NCBI RefSeq assembly: GCF_024614185.1
Contig: NZ_JAHTLF010000011.1
Location: 1 to 64,000 of the forward strand
DNA: 64,000 nt
Reading direction: 5' to 3'
Source: Nocardioides carbamazepini
GTDB taxonomy: Bacteria; Actinomycetota; Actinomycetes; Propionibacteriales; Nocardioidaceae
Position 1 is the first letter of the stretch; each line of letters opens with the position of its first letter. Under the pieces are notes generated by a model. The model did no database searches, was not told the DNA's origin, and saw only the letters and a program-made list of their open reading frames with translations. Both the position numbers and the translations under genes were made by a program. This document shows, piece by piece, positions 8,508 through 17,186 of the stretch.

Positions 8508-9232
8508 GTCGCCAGGGAGACCCCGACGTAGTGCGCCGCGAACGCGGCGATGGTGAAGCCGTGGAAGATCTCGTGGAACCCGAAGACCCGCGGCGACGGG
8601 TTGGGCCACTGGAAGCCGTAGACCAGGCCGCCCATGGTGTAGAGCGCGCCGCCGACCGCGATCAGCACGAAGATCGCGATCCCGATGCCGAGGCCGAGCG
8701 CGGTCGCGCCCTCGAAGAAGGCGGGGATGAAGAAGATCGCCGCCCAGCCGAGCGCGATGTAGATCGGCGCCGACAGCCAGCGCGGCGCGGTGGGCCAGAA
8801 CAGCTTGAACCCGATGCCGAGCAGGGCCCCCGTCCAGGCGACCGCGAGCATCACGACCCGAGACGGGCCCTCGAGCAGGATCAGCGCGAACGGCGTGTAG
8901 GAGCCCGCGATGAACAAGAAGATGTTGGAGTGGTCGAACCGGTTGAGGATCGTCCACACCTTCGGGGACCACGTCCCGCGGTGGTAGAGGGCAGAGGTGC
9001 CGAAGAGCAGCAGCGCGGAGCCGGCGTACATCGCGGAGCCGACTCGGGTCGTGGCGGTCGGGGAGAGGGAGATGAGCACGATGCCGGCGGCCAGGACGAG
9101 GGGGGTCGAGACGAGGTGGATCCAGCCGCGGAGCCTCGGCTTGATGTCCGCGACCTTCTCGCTGATCTGGTCCCCGAGGTCGTCCAGCCGGGCGCGGACC
9201 TTGTCGTTCGCGTGGTGGATGGCCTGGTTCAT
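8492..9232 (-). CDS. trhA: Hemolysin III / TrhA family seven-TM protein
   Basis: Multi-pass membrane protein (246 aa) of the PAQR-like hemolysin III family, with about seven hydrophobic segments. Diagnostic residues include the histidine motifs SALYHRGTW (TM2/3), FDHSNIFLFIAGSYTPF, and HEIFHGFTIAAFAAHY near the C-terminus; in PAQR proteins these bind a metal. The ATG at 9232 was preferred to 9256 because the family begins close to it. The order TrhA then divergent Z-isoprenyl synthase recalls Rv1085c-Rv1086, with an AIM24-like gene between them here. The physiological role is unclear; membrane homeostasis has been proposed for the family. Confidence 0.9.
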   Translation of the reverse strand: MNQAIHHANDKVRARLDDLGDQISEKVADIKPRLRGWIHLVSTPLVLAAGIVLISLSPTATTRVGSAMYAGSALLLFGTSALYHRGTWSPKVWTILNRFDHSNIFLFIAGSYTPFALILLEGPSRVVMLAVAWTGALLGIGFKLFWPTAPRWLSAPIYIALGWAAIFFIPAFFEGATALGLGIGIAIFVLIAVGGALYTMGGLVYGFQWPNPSPRVFGFHEIFHGFTIAAFAAHYVGVSLATYSLR

Positions 9233-9263
9233 GCACCGAGGGTACCCGCCGTGCATAGACCCG

Positions 9264-9307
9264 ACGACGGCCGGACGAGGGTGATCTCACGCTCATCCGG
9301 CCGTCGT
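9264..9307 (-). terminator. Long hairpin between AIM24-like gene and trhA
   Basis: Perfect 12-bp inverted repeat ACGACGGCCGGA / TCCGGCCGTCGT (9264-9275 and 9296-9307) around a 20-base loop that can itself pair by about three more base pairs. It lies downstream of the AIM24-like gene and upstream of trhA on the same strand, so it likely separates their transcripts. Confidence 0.6.
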
Positions 9308-9332
9308 GGTCAGGCCGATCGGAGGATGCCGG

Positions 9333-10457
9333 TCAGTGCGTGTGCGGAGGTACGACGCCGCCCTCGGACGGCTGCACGATCACGAAGCCCTGGCCCTGGA
9401 ACGCGACCTGGAACGCCTCGCCCGAGCCGCGGCCGATGAGCGCGCCCGCCGTGAAGGTCGATCGGATCGAGGTCTGCAGGTGCGTGGACCAGGCGACCAG
9501 CGCGTTGGCGTCGGCGAAGGTCGGCGCCTCGCCCGGGTTGAGGACGACCGGGTCGCCGTCGGTGGTGATCGCGACCCAGCCGGTCCCGCGCAGGGTCGTG
9601 TTGAACAGCCCGCCGGCGGCCATGCTGCCGCCCTTGACCCGCTCGACGTTCCACTCGAGGGAGGCCGAGAAGCCGAGGACGTTCTGGCCGTTGACCGACA
9701 GGCCGCTGTTGTTGAGGTGCAGGATGTGGACCTCGTGCGCGCCGTCGGCGAGGAAGACGTCGCCCTGGCCCTCGACCCGCATCAGGGACAGCCCCTCGCC
9801 GGTGAAGGCCTTCTTGAGGAACTTCGCGGCGCCGCCGCCCTGGTAGTTGAAGTTGACGTTGCCCTGGTAGGCGACCATCGCGCCCTGCTTGGCCATGAAC
9901 GGCTCGGTGATCCGCACCCGGAGCAGGCGCTTGTTCTGCAGGATCGCGCCGGCGCCGTCGATCTCGCTGAACCGGCCGTCGATCAGCTCGCCGGAGATGC
10001 CGGCGAAGGCGTCGGAGGGCACCGCCTGGGCGCCGTACCCGCCCATCGGCTGGGCTGCCGGCTGGGCCTGCTGGTAGGGCTGCGCCTGCTGGTGCGGCTG
10101 GGCCTCCTGGAACGGCTGGGCCTCCTGGTAGGGCTGGGACACCGCCTCCGGGGCCTGCTCGGCGGCCCGCGGCGCCACGGCGGTCTCGGCGTCGAACGAG
10201 AAGGCCGGCTCGGCGCCGGTCCCGGTCGCCCCCTCGGCCTCCGTGGTCTGCGCCGACTCCTGGCCGCCGACCCAGGCGTCGCCGGTGCCGCCGGCCTCGC
10301 CGGTGCTGCCGGTGTCGCCGGCCGGGTCGGCGGTCGGGTAGAGCGGCGAGGTCGACTGGACGCCCTGGTCGGACACGTGATCGGTCCACTGGGAGCCGTC
10401 CCAGTAGCGGAGCTCGTGGCGGCCGGTCGGGTCCGGGTGCCAGGCGGCTGCAGTCAT
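9333..10457 (-). CDS. DUF2510 / AIM24 family protein
   Basis: A 374-aa protein with an N-terminal DUF2510 module (AAWHPDPTGRHELRYWDGSQWTDHV, here cut as WHPDPTGRHELRYWDG plus QWTDHV), a Gln/Pro/Ala-rich linker at about residues 90-160 built from repeated PYQQAQP/PFQEAQP units, and a C-terminal AIM24-type beta-solenoid domain rich in small residues. It ends with a His-rich PPHTH. DUF2510 is common on actinobacterial envelope-associated proteins and AIM24 domains are of unknown bacterial function. It is divergent from the isoprenyl synthase. No transmembrane segment is seen. Confidence 0.85.
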   Translation of the reverse strand: MTAAAWHPDPTGRHELRYWDGSQWTDHVSDQGVQSTSPLYPTADPAGDTGSTGEAGGTGDAWVGGQESAQTTEAEGATGTGAEPAFSFDAETAVAPRAAEQAPEAVSQPYQEAQPFQEAQPHQQAQPYQQAQPAAQPMGGYGAQAVPSDAFAGISGELIDGRFSEIDGAGAILQNKRLLRVRITEPFMAKQGAMVAYQGNVNFNYQGGGAAKFLKKAFTGEGLSLMRVEGQGDVFLADGAHEVHILHLNNSGLSVNGQNVLGFSASLEWNVERVKGGSMAAGGLFNTTLRGTGWVAITTDGDPVVLNPGEAPTFADANALVAWSTHLQTSIRSTFTAGALIGRGSGEAFQVAFQGQGFVIVQPSEGGVVPPHTH

Positions 10458-10565
10458 TGGTGGTCCTATCTGTCATCGGGTTCGGGGCCGCGGCCCGCAG
10501 GCCGTGGTGTGCTGCTCATCGTGTCAGCCACGTGGGAAGGCCGGTAGCCCGGCTAACATCGGAAC

Positions 10566-11339
10566 GTGGCGGATTGGAAGCGCGGTGTGCGCAGGGTGCT
10601 CTACCCCGCGTACGAGGCGCGCATGCTTCGCCGGATGCCCGGGAACCTCCCCAAGCACATCGGCGTGATGCTCGACGGCAACCGGCGCTGGGCCAAGGCG
10701 GTCGGGCGCGACACCGCCCACGGGCACCGCGCGGGCGCGGCCAACATCGAGCCGCTGCTGGGCTGGTGCGACGAGGTCGGCATCGAGGTGGTCACGCTCT
10801 GGCTGCTGTCGACCGACAATCTCAACCGCCCGGCGGACGAGCTCGAGCCGCTCCTGGAGATCATCGTCGACGCCGTCGACTCGTTGGCCGACCAGCGCCG
10901 CTGGCGGCTGCACCCCGTCGGCGCCCTCGACCTGCTGCCCGCCGGGACCGCCAAGCGGCTCAAGGCCGCGGCCGAGGCGACCGCCGACGTCGACGGGATG
11001 ATCGTCAACGTCGCGGTGGCCTACGGCGGGCGGCGGGAGATCGCCGACGCCGTCCGGTCGCTGCTCACCGAGCATGCCGCGAAGGGCACCTCGCTCGACG
11101 AGCTGGCCCACCAGATCGACATCGAGCACATCGAGGAGCACCTCTACACCAAGGGCCAGCCCGACCCGGACCTCGTCATCCGTACGTCGGGGGAGCAGCG
11201 GCTGGGCGGCTTCCTGCTGTGGCAGAGCGCCCGGTCGGAGTTCTACTTCTGCGAGGCCTACTGGCCCGACTTCCGCCGCGTCGACTTCCTGCGGGCGATC
11301 CGCGCCTACGCCCAGCGCGAGCGCCGCTTCGGCGCCTAG
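10566..11339 (+). CDS. cis-prenyl (Z-isoprenyl diphosphate) synthase, Rv1086-like
   Basis: UppS-family cis-prenyltransferase, 257 aa. The catalytic Asp lies in HIGVMLDGNRRWAK (about residue 40). Further motifs are GHRAGAANI, TLWLLSTDNLNRP, VNVAVAYGGRREI, and the Arg-rich substrate site DLVIRTSGEQRLGGFLLWQSARSEFYF. The neighbourhood with TrhA resembles mycobacterial Rv1085c-Rv1086, where Rv1086 makes short-chain E,Z-farnesyl diphosphate. A short-chain enzyme is therefore favoured over a second undecaprenyl/decaprenyl synthase, but chain length cannot be read with certainty. Start is GTG 10566. Confidence 0.88.
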   Translation: MADWKRGVRRVLYPAYEARMLRRMPGNLPKHIGVMLDGNRRWAKAVGRDTAHGHRAGAANIEPLLGWCDEVGIEVVTLWLLSTDNLNRPADELEPLLEIIVDAVDSLADQRRWRLHPVGALDLLPAGTAKRLKAAAEATADVDGMIVNVAVAYGGRREIADAVRSLLTEHAAKGTSLDELAHQIDIEHIEEHLYTKGQPDPDLVIRTSGEQRLGGFLLWQSARSEFYFCEAYWPDFRRVDFLRAIRAYAQRERRFGA

Positions 11340-11382
11340 CGGGCAGCGGGCGACCTGGGTCACACGGGTACCCTCGGGCCCT

Positions 11383-11847
11383 GTGAGCAAGCCCAGCGCG
11401 ACCACTCCCACCCGCCTGTTCCGCACCGTCGCGATCGCCGAGGCGATCACCTGGACGGGGCTGCTCCTCGGCATGTTCCTCAAGTACGTCACCGAGACCA
11501 CCGAGCTGGGTGTCCGGGTCTTCGGGATGCTGCACGGCGTCGTCTTCGTCGCCTATGTCGTGACGACGGTCGTGCTCTGGGTGGACCGGCGCTGGTCGGC
11601 CGGCCGGGGCCTGCTCGTCCTGCTCGCGGCGATCCCGCCCCTCGTGACGCTGCCGCTGGAGTGGTGGGCCGTCCGCAAGGGCTGGCTGGGCGACGCCTGG
11701 CGGCTGCCGGCCGGCGCGACCCGCTCACTGCCGGACCGCGTGGTCGCCTGGCTGCTCGCCAACCCGCTGCGCGGGCTGTGCCTCGGCCTGGTCGCGGTCG
11801 CCGCACTGACCGCTCTCGCGCTGGCCGTCGGACCGCCGACCTCCTGA
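11383..11847 (+). CDS. DUF3817 family membrane protein
   Basis: Small integral membrane protein of 154 aa. The conserved DUF3817 pattern is visible: RLFRTVAIAEAITWTGLLLGM, then KYVTETTELGVRVFGMLHG with a conserved His, and further hydrophobic segments at about residues 50-65 and 75-90. An extra C-terminal hydrophobic segment (about residues 130-150) is present. GTG 11383 is the first in-frame start after the preceding gene. The function of the family is unknown; it is widespread in actinobacteria. Confidence 0.82.
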   Translation: MSKPSATTPTRLFRTVAIAEAITWTGLLLGMFLKYVTETTELGVRVFGMLHGVVFVAYVVTTVVLWVDRRWSAGRGLLVLLAAIPPLVTLPLEWWAVRKGWLGDAWRLPAGATRSLPDRVVAWLLANPLRGLCLGLVAVAALTALALAVGPPTS

Positions 11848-11902
11848 CCCTCGGGCTCATGGCCGGTGGAACCGGCTACGGCCGCCGGGCGTCGTAGGGG
11901 AT

Positions 11903-13246
11903 ATGACCGCTCTCGCCCGCCGCGGCGCACTCCAGCTCGCCCTCGCCGCCCTCGGTGCCGGCACCCTCACGACCGGCGCCCTCACCGCCTGCTCCGGCCC
12001 CGACGCCGAGCCCGACGCCGAGCCGGGCCCCGCGACCGACGGGATCGAGCTGGTCTCCTCCGACGCGCGCCGGGCCGCGGGGGACCCCACGCTGGTCGCC
12101 CCGGTCGTCGCCGGGCTCGACCGCTTCGCGGGCCGCCTGTACGGCGAGCTGGCGGCGACCGAGGGCAACCTGGTGCTCTCGCCGTACTCGGTCCTGGTCG
12201 CGCTGGGCATGACGCTCACCGGTGCCGCGGGTCCGACCGCGGAGGAGATGCGGACCGTGCTCGGGGCCGGCGACCTCGGCGACCGGTGGCACCGGGGCGT
12301 CAACGCCCTCACGACGCACATCGAGGGGCTGGCCGGCCGGCAGGAGCGCGCCGACGGCTCGGCGGCCGACCTGGCGCTGGACACCGCCAACCAGATCTTC
12401 GGACAGCAGGGCGTCGGTTGGTCGGGCGACTTCCTGGACCTGCTCGCGAAGGAGTACGGCGCGCCGGTCCGCGCCGTGGACTTCGAGACGGCGACCGAGC
12501 GGGCGCGGGTGCTGATCAACACCTGGGTGGAGGAGCAGACCCGCGACCGGATCGTCGATCTCGTGCCCGAGGGGGTGCTCGACAGCCTGACCCGGCTGGT
12601 GCTGGTCAACGCGGTCTATCTCAAGGCGCCGTGGGAGCAGCCGTTCGAGAAGGAGCTGACGACGCCCGGCAGCTTCCGGCGCGCGGACGGCAGCGAGGTC
12701 GAGGTCGACCGGATGCGCCGCCCGGAGCTCACCGGTGGGCTGGTCGCCGGGGACGGCTGGCGGGCGGCGGTCGTGCCGTACGCCGGGCAGCGGCTCGCGA
12801 TGACCGTCGTCCTGCCGGACGACGGGGCGTTCGGCGCGGTCGAGGCCGCCGTCGCCGACGGCGGCTTCGCCGGTCTGCTGGAGGGCGCGGCGCCGGCCGC
12901 GATCGACCTCTCCCTGCCGCGCTGGACCTTCCGCACCGGGGCGCCGCTGGGCGAGGTGCTGAAAGCCCTCGGCATGCCGACCGCGTTCGACGACCGCCGG
13001 GCCGACTTCTCGGCGATGACCGACGAGGACCTCTTCCTCTACATCGCCGCGGTGCTCCACCAGGCGTTCATCGCGGTCGACGAGGAGGGCACCGAGGCCG
13101 CGGCGGCGACGGCCGTCGTGATGCGCACCGAGAGCGCGGTGGTCACCGAGGAGTTCGTCGTCGATCGGCCCTACCTGTTCGTCATCCACGACGTGGAGCA
13201 CCGCGCGCCCCTCTTCGTCGGGCGGGTGACGGATCCCACCGCCTGA
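11903..13246 (+). CDS. Lipoprotein serpin (serine/cysteine protease inhibitor family)
   Basis: A 447-aa serpin. The N-terminus is a lipoprotein signal (arginines, hydrophobic stretch, lipobox LTAC at about residues 28-31), so it should sit on the outer face of the membrane. The fold is clear: NLVLSPYSVLVALGMTLTGA, TANQIFG, INTWVEEQT, LVLVNAVYLKAPW, and VLHQAFIAVDEEGTEAAAATA, the breach and hinge of the reactive-centre loop. The hinge (G-T-E-A-A-A-A) has the small residues needed for loop insertion, which predicts an inhibitory serpin. Counting from the hinge puts P1 near Glu in MRTESAV; Arg two residues earlier is a possible alternative. The C-terminal FVVDRPYLFVIHD and PLFVGRVTDP are family-typical. 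Serpins are patchily distributed in bacteria. Confidence 0.9.
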   Translation: MTALARRGALQLALAALGAGTLTTGALTACSGPDAEPDAEPGPATDGIELVSSDARRAAGDPTLVAPVVAGLDRFAGRLYGELAATEGNLVLSPYSVLVALGMTLTGAAGPTAEEMRTVLGAGDLGDRWHRGVNALTTHIEGLAGRQERADGSAADLALDTANQIFGQQGVGWSGDFLDLLAKEYGAPVRAVDFETATERARVLINTWVEEQTRDRIVDLVPEGVLDSLTRLVLVNAVYLKAPWEQPFEKELTTPGSFRRADGSEVEVDRMRRPELTGGLVAGDGWRAAVVPYAGQRLAMTVVLPDDGAFGAVEAAVADGGFAGLLEGAAPAAIDLSLPRWTFRTGAPLGEVLKALGMPTAFDDRRADFSAMTDEDLFLYIAAVLHQAFIAVDEEGTEAAAATAVVMRTESAVVTEEFVVDRPYLFVIHDVEHRAPLFVGRVTDPTA

Positions 13247-13295
13247 CCCCTCAGGTCCGTGCCGGCCGGCGGATTTAAGCAAAGTCGCCAGCACC

Positions 13296-13328
13296 GTTCC
13301 CGTCCCGTTCACCGGCCTCACCCCGGTT
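13296..13328 (+). promoter_or_regulatory. Candidate PHO box upstream of pstC
   Basis: Three tandem 11-base units, GTTCCCGTCCC, GTTCACCGGCC and TCACCCCGGTT, in the 174-base gap before pstC. Direct 11-base repeats starting with GTTC are the hallmark of PhoP sites in actinobacteria (Streptomyces PHO box). Activation under phosphate starvation is inferred. Confidence 0.6.
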
Positions 13329-13421
13329 GGTCGCGGGCCACCGCCACCGTTCCCCGTGGTGGCGCGGTTCCGCGCTGCCATGGAAACGGCCTTCTCGGGT
13401 GGCCACGACTGAGGACGACGT

Positions 13422-14435
13422 GTGACCAGCCTGCCCCTTGTCGATCCGAGCGCGCCGGAGGCGCAGCCGCGCCGGATCTCCCGCAAAGCCACGGGTGCCG
13501 ACGCGGTCTTCGTCAACGTGTCGCGGGCGATCGGCGCCTCGGTGCTGGTCATCACCGGCGGCGTGGGCCTGTTCCTCGGCTGGCAGGCGTTCCCGACCCT
13601 CCAGCGCTACGGGTGGCGGTTCTTCACCGAGTCCGACTGGTCACCCGAGGCCGACGTGCTCGGCATCGCGGCCGTGCTCGCCGGCACGCTGCAGATCGCG
13701 CTGGTCGCGATGGTCATCGCGTTCCCGCTCGCGCTGCTGACGGCGCTGTTCATCTCCGAGTACGCGCCCCCGTCGCTGCGCTCCACCCTGGTGTCGCTCG
13801 TCGACCTGATGGCCGCGATCCCCTCCATCGTCTACGGCCTGTGGGGCTTCTTCCTCGTCATGCCCCACGCCGCGGCGTTCGCGACCTTCCTCCAGCGCCA
13901 CCTCGGCTGGATCCCGATCTTCGACGTGCAGGACACCGACCCGGACGCCGCGATCTGGGACGCCAGCCGCTACACCGCGAGCGCCTTCTGCGCCGGTATC
14001 GCCGTGGCGATGATGGTGCTGCCGATGGCATGCGCCGTGATGCGCCAGGTCTTCAGCCAGACCCCTCCGGGCGAGAAGGAGGCGGCGCTCGCCCTCGGCG
14101 CGACCCGCTGGGGCATGATCCGCACCGTCGTCCTGCCGTTCGGTCGCGGCGGCATCATCGGCGGCACCATGCTCGCCCTCGGCCGGGCGCTGGGCGAGAC
14201 GATCGCGGTCCTGCTCATCATCTCGCCGGCGTTCGACCTGAAGTTCCGGCCGTTGGAGATCGGCACCAACAGCGTCAGCGCGCTGATCGCCGGCCGGTTC
14301 GGCGACGCCAGCGCCAGCCAGCTCTCCGCGCTTCTGGCGGCCGGGTTCGTGCTCTTCGTCATCACTCTCGGCGTCAACACCCTCGCCGCTGTCGTCGTGA
14401 ACCGCAGCCGCTCGGGTGCCGGGGCGGAGGCCTGA
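13422..14435 (+). CDS. pstC: Phosphate ABC transporter permease PstC
   Basis: Membrane subunit of the high-affinity phosphate importer, 337 aa with six main hydrophobic segments. Typical PstC stretches: WRFFTESDW, TLQIALVAMVIAFPLAL, ISEYAPPSLR, the IPSIVYGLWGFF loop, and the coupling motif EKEAALALGATRWGMIRTVVLPFGRGGIIGG (here read in parts: EKEAALALGATRWGMI and VVLPFGRGGI), followed by GRALGETIAV. It heads the operon behind a candidate PHO box and is separated from pstA by one base. GTG 13422 is chosen from length and spacing. Confidence 0.95.
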   Translation: MTSLPLVDPSAPEAQPRRISRKATGADAVFVNVSRAIGASVLVITGGVGLFLGWQAFPTLQRYGWRFFTESDWSPEADVLGIAAVLAGTLQIALVAMVIAFPLALLTALFISEYAPPSLRSTLVSLVDLMAAIPSIVYGLWGFFLVMPHAAAFATFLQRHLGWIPIFDVQDTDPDAAIWDASRYTASAFCAGIAVAMMVLPMACAVMRQVFSQTPPGEKEAALALGATRWGMIRTVVLPFGRGGIIGGTMLALGRALGETIAVLLIISPAFDLKFRPLEIGTNSVSALIAGRFGDASASQLSALLAAGFVLFVITLGVNTLAAVVVNRSRSGAGAEA

Positions 14436-14436
14436 G

Positions 14437-15621
14437 ATGAGCACCTCACCGGTCACCTCGCCGCCCGGCGCGCGGTTCGAGCCGCGCGGCACCACCGTCC
14501 TGCCGTCGTACGACGACGACGCGCCGCCCGCGCAGCCGCGTCCCGCCCTGGGCCGGCCCAGCCTCGACGAGCGGTTCGTGCGCTGGGGCGCCTGGGCCTC
14601 GGCGCTGGGCATGGCCTGGCTGGTCACCCAGCGGCTGCTCCCGCTGCCGGGGCCGGCGTGGTTCCTCATCACCTGGTTCGTCCTCGGCCTGGTGGTCACG
14701 GCCGTCCTCTCGGCGCTGACGGTGTCGATGGTCGAGGTGCGGGACCGGGTCGCGGCCGCGGTCGTCACCGGCGGCGCGCTCGTCGTGGGCGCCGCCCTGG
14801 TGAGCACCCTGGTGTTCATCGTGCTGCGGGGCTGGCGGCCGCTGCTGCACGGCAACTTCTTCCTCGACGACATGGCCGGCGTGGGCCCGAAGGACCCGTT
14901 CGACATGGGCGGCATCGCGCACGCGACGGTCGGCTCGATGATCGAGATCGGCATCGCCCTGGTGATCGTGCTGCCGCTGGGCATCGGCACGGCCATCTTC
15001 ATGACCGAGGTCGGGGGGCGCTTCGCGGTGCTGGTGCGGACCATCGTCGAGGCGATGACCGCGCTGCCGTCGGTCGTGGCCGGCCTGTTCGTCTACACGA
15101 CGGTCATCGTCGTCGCCGGCTGGCCCCGCTCGGGCCTGGCCGCCGCTCTCGCGCTCGCCGTGATGATGCTGCCGATCGTGGCCCGGGCCGCGGACGTCGT
15201 ACTCCGGGTGGTGCCGGGCAACCTGCGCGAGGCCGGGCTCGCGCTGGGCGCGAGCCGGTGGCGGACGGTGTGGCACGTCGTGCTCCCGACGGCCCGTCCC
15301 GGCCTCGCGACCGCCGTCATCCTCGGCGTCGCCCGGGGGGTGGGGGAGACCTCGCCGGTGCTGCTCACCTCGGGGGCGGCCGCGTTCATGGTCGTCGGGC
15401 CGACCGACGGCGTCATGAACTCGCTCCCGCTCTACATCTACACGACCGTCCGCAGCGGCGAGCCCCAGGCGATCACCCGGGCCTTCGCCGCGGCGACGGT
15501 GCTGCTCGCCCTCGTGCTGTTCCTGTTCGTCCTGGCGCGGCTCGTGGCCCGCCCGAAGAGGGCGAAGAAGACCCGGCCGTCGAAGACGACGGGGACCCGT
15601 CCCGTGAAGGAGAACCCGTGA
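14437..15621 (+). CDS. pstA: Phosphate ABC transporter permease PstA
   Basis: Second membrane subunit of the Pst importer, 394 aa. It is longer than many PstA proteins because of a Pro-rich cytoplasmic N-terminus (about 45 residues) and a C-terminal Lys/Arg tail. Typical marks are GIGTAIFMTEVGG, MTALPSVVAGLFVY, REAGLALGASRWRTVWHVVLP and the GVARGVGETSPVLLTSG segment. The stop overlaps the pstS GTG start (GTGA). Confidence 0.94.
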   Translation: MSTSPVTSPPGARFEPRGTTVLPSYDDDAPPAQPRPALGRPSLDERFVRWGAWASALGMAWLVTQRLLPLPGPAWFLITWFVLGLVVTAVLSALTVSMVEVRDRVAAAVVTGGALVVGAALVSTLVFIVLRGWRPLLHGNFFLDDMAGVGPKDPFDMGGIAHATVGSMIEIGIALVIVLPLGIGTAIFMTEVGGRFAVLVRTIVEAMTALPSVVAGLFVYTTVIVVAGWPRSGLAAALALAVMMLPIVARAADVVLRVVPGNLREAGLALGASRWRTVWHVVLPTARPGLATAVILGVARGVGETSPVLLTSGAAAFMVVGPTDGVMNSLPLYIYTTVRSGEPQAITRAFAAATVLLALVLFLFVLARLVARPKRAKKTRPSKTTGTRPVKENP

Positions 15622-17186
15622 AGCGCCTCGTGGCGGCCCTGGTGGCACTCGTGTGTGGTGTCAGCGTCCCGCTCGCTGCCCATGCCGCCGTCCCCTATGC
15701 CCAGATCGAGGGCACCGGGTCGACGTGGTCGGAGCTGATCGTCCAGCAGTGGATCGCCGACGTGAACGCCAACGGCATGAAGGTCGTCTACACCGGTGGC
15801 GGGTCGACCAAGGGGCGCAAGGACTTCGCCAACAACAGCGTCGACTTCGCGATCTCCGAGATCCCCTACCAGGGCACCGACGAGCAGGGGCAGGCCGACA
15901 CCAGCCAGGGCCGCCAGTACGCCTACCTGCCGATCGTCGCGGGCGGCACCGCCTTCACCTACCAGCTCAAGATCGGCAAGCAGCAGGTCAAGAACCTCCG
16001 GCTGTCGGGCGAGACGCTCGCCAAGATCTTCACCGACCAGATCACCAACTGGGACGACCCGGCGATCGCCAAGGACAACAACGGCCGGAAGTTCCCCTCC
16101 CTGCCGATCATTCCCGTGGTGCGCTCCGACGGCTCGGGCACGACGGCGCAGTTCACGACCTGGATGGACAAGCAGCACTCCGGCATCTGGCGCCCCTACT
16201 TCGGGCGGTCCGGCCTCACGTCGTACTACCCGAAGAAGTCGGGCAGCCGGATGGTCAGCCAGGCCGGGTCCGACCAGGTGATGAACACGATCAAGGGCTT
16301 CTCGGGCAACGGGATGATCGGCTACGTCGAGTACTCGTACGCGATCAACGCCGACTACCCCGTGGTGAAGGTCAAGAACGCGGCCGGCTACTTCGTCGAG
16401 CCGACGCAGTACAACACCGCGGTGGCGCTGACCCAGGCCAAGATCAACATGGACACGACGTCGCAGCTCTACCTGACCCAGAACCTCGACGGCGTCTACA
16501 CCTACAACGACCCGCGGTCCTACCCGATCTCGTCGTACTCCTACATGCTGCTGCCCACCGGTGGCAGCGACCAGCGGATGTCGACGGCCAAGCGGCAGAC
16601 GCTCGCCGACTTCATGTACTACTCGCTGTGCACCGGGCAGACCAAGGCCGGCGCCTACGGCTACTCGTCGCTGCCGCTCAACCTGGTCCAGGCCGGCTTC
16701 GAGCAGATCGCGAAGCTGAAGGCGGCGGACCCGGCCGTCGAGCTCACCGACCGCGACGTCAAGAGCTGCAACAACCCGACCTTCGACGGCAAGAACCCCG
16801 ACAAGAACCTGCTCGCCCAGAAGGCGCCGAAGCCGCCGGAGTGCGACAAGGAGGGCGCCGGACCGTGCGGCACCGAGACCGGCACGGGAGAGCCGGCCAC
16901 CGACGGCGCCGCCCCGCCACCGGCCGCCGCGGCGGGCGAGGCCCCGCCGGCCGCCGTCGACCCGGCCACCGGTCAGGACGTGCCCGTCGCGGAGAGCGGA
17001 ACCGTCCCGGTCTCCGGCGGCACGCAGGACGTCTACGCCTCGCCCGACACGCTCTCGGCGGACCGGGCCGGCGACCGTCGCCCGTTCGGCTGGCTGATCG
17101 TCGTCGAGCTGCTCGCCCTCGTGCTGCTGCCGGGGCTGCTGGCCACGGCGCTCCGCCGCCGGCTGACGTCGCGGGGCGCCCGATGA
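15618..17186 (+). CDS. pstS: PstS phosphate-binding protein with C-terminal membrane anchor
   Basis: Phosphate-binding protein of 522 aa. A cleavable-looking signal peptide ends near AHA-A; no lipobox Cys is suitably placed. The PBP domain (about residues 28-350) has the phosphate-contact motifs GTGSTW, YTGGGSTKGR, VDFAISEIPY and RSDGSGTTAQFT. A Pro/Ala/Gly-rich linker (about residues 410-480) leads to a single TM helix (GWLIVVELLALVLLPGLLA) and a basic tail, so the protein is tethered at its C-terminus rather than by lipid. This differs from lipoprotein PstS of mycobacteria. It overlaps the next gene by 4 bases. Confidence 0.92.
   Translation: MKRLVAALVALVCGVSVPLAAHAAVPYAQIEGTGSTWSELIVQQWIADVNANGMKVVYTGGGSTKGRKDFANNSVDFAISEIPYQGTDEQGQADTSQGRQYAYLPIVAGGTAFTYQLKIGKQQVKNLRLSGETLAKIFTDQITNWDDPAIAKDNNGRKFPSLPIIPVVRSDGSGTTAQFTTWMDKQHSGIWRPYFGRSGLTSYYPKKSGSRMVSQAGSDQVMNTIKGFSGNGMIGYVEYSYAINADYPVVKVKNAAGYFVEPTQYNTAVALTQAKINMDTTSQLYLTQNLDGVYTYNDPRSYPISSYSYMLLPTGGSDQRMSTAKRQTLADFMYYSLCTGQTKAGAYGYSSLPLNLVQAGFEQIAKLKAADPAVELTDRDVKSCNNPTFDGKNPDKNLLAQKAPKPPECDKEGAGPCGTETGTGEPATDGAAPPPAAAAGEAPPAAVDPATGQDVPVAESGTVPVSGGTQDVYASPDTLSADRAGDRRPFGWLIVVELLALVLLPGLLATALRRRLTSRGAR

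Noticed and set aside
15653..17182. Upstream extension of the large PBP-like protein
   Set aside because: It lies in another frame of pstS; the signal peptide at 17183 and the ATGA overlap mark the real start.
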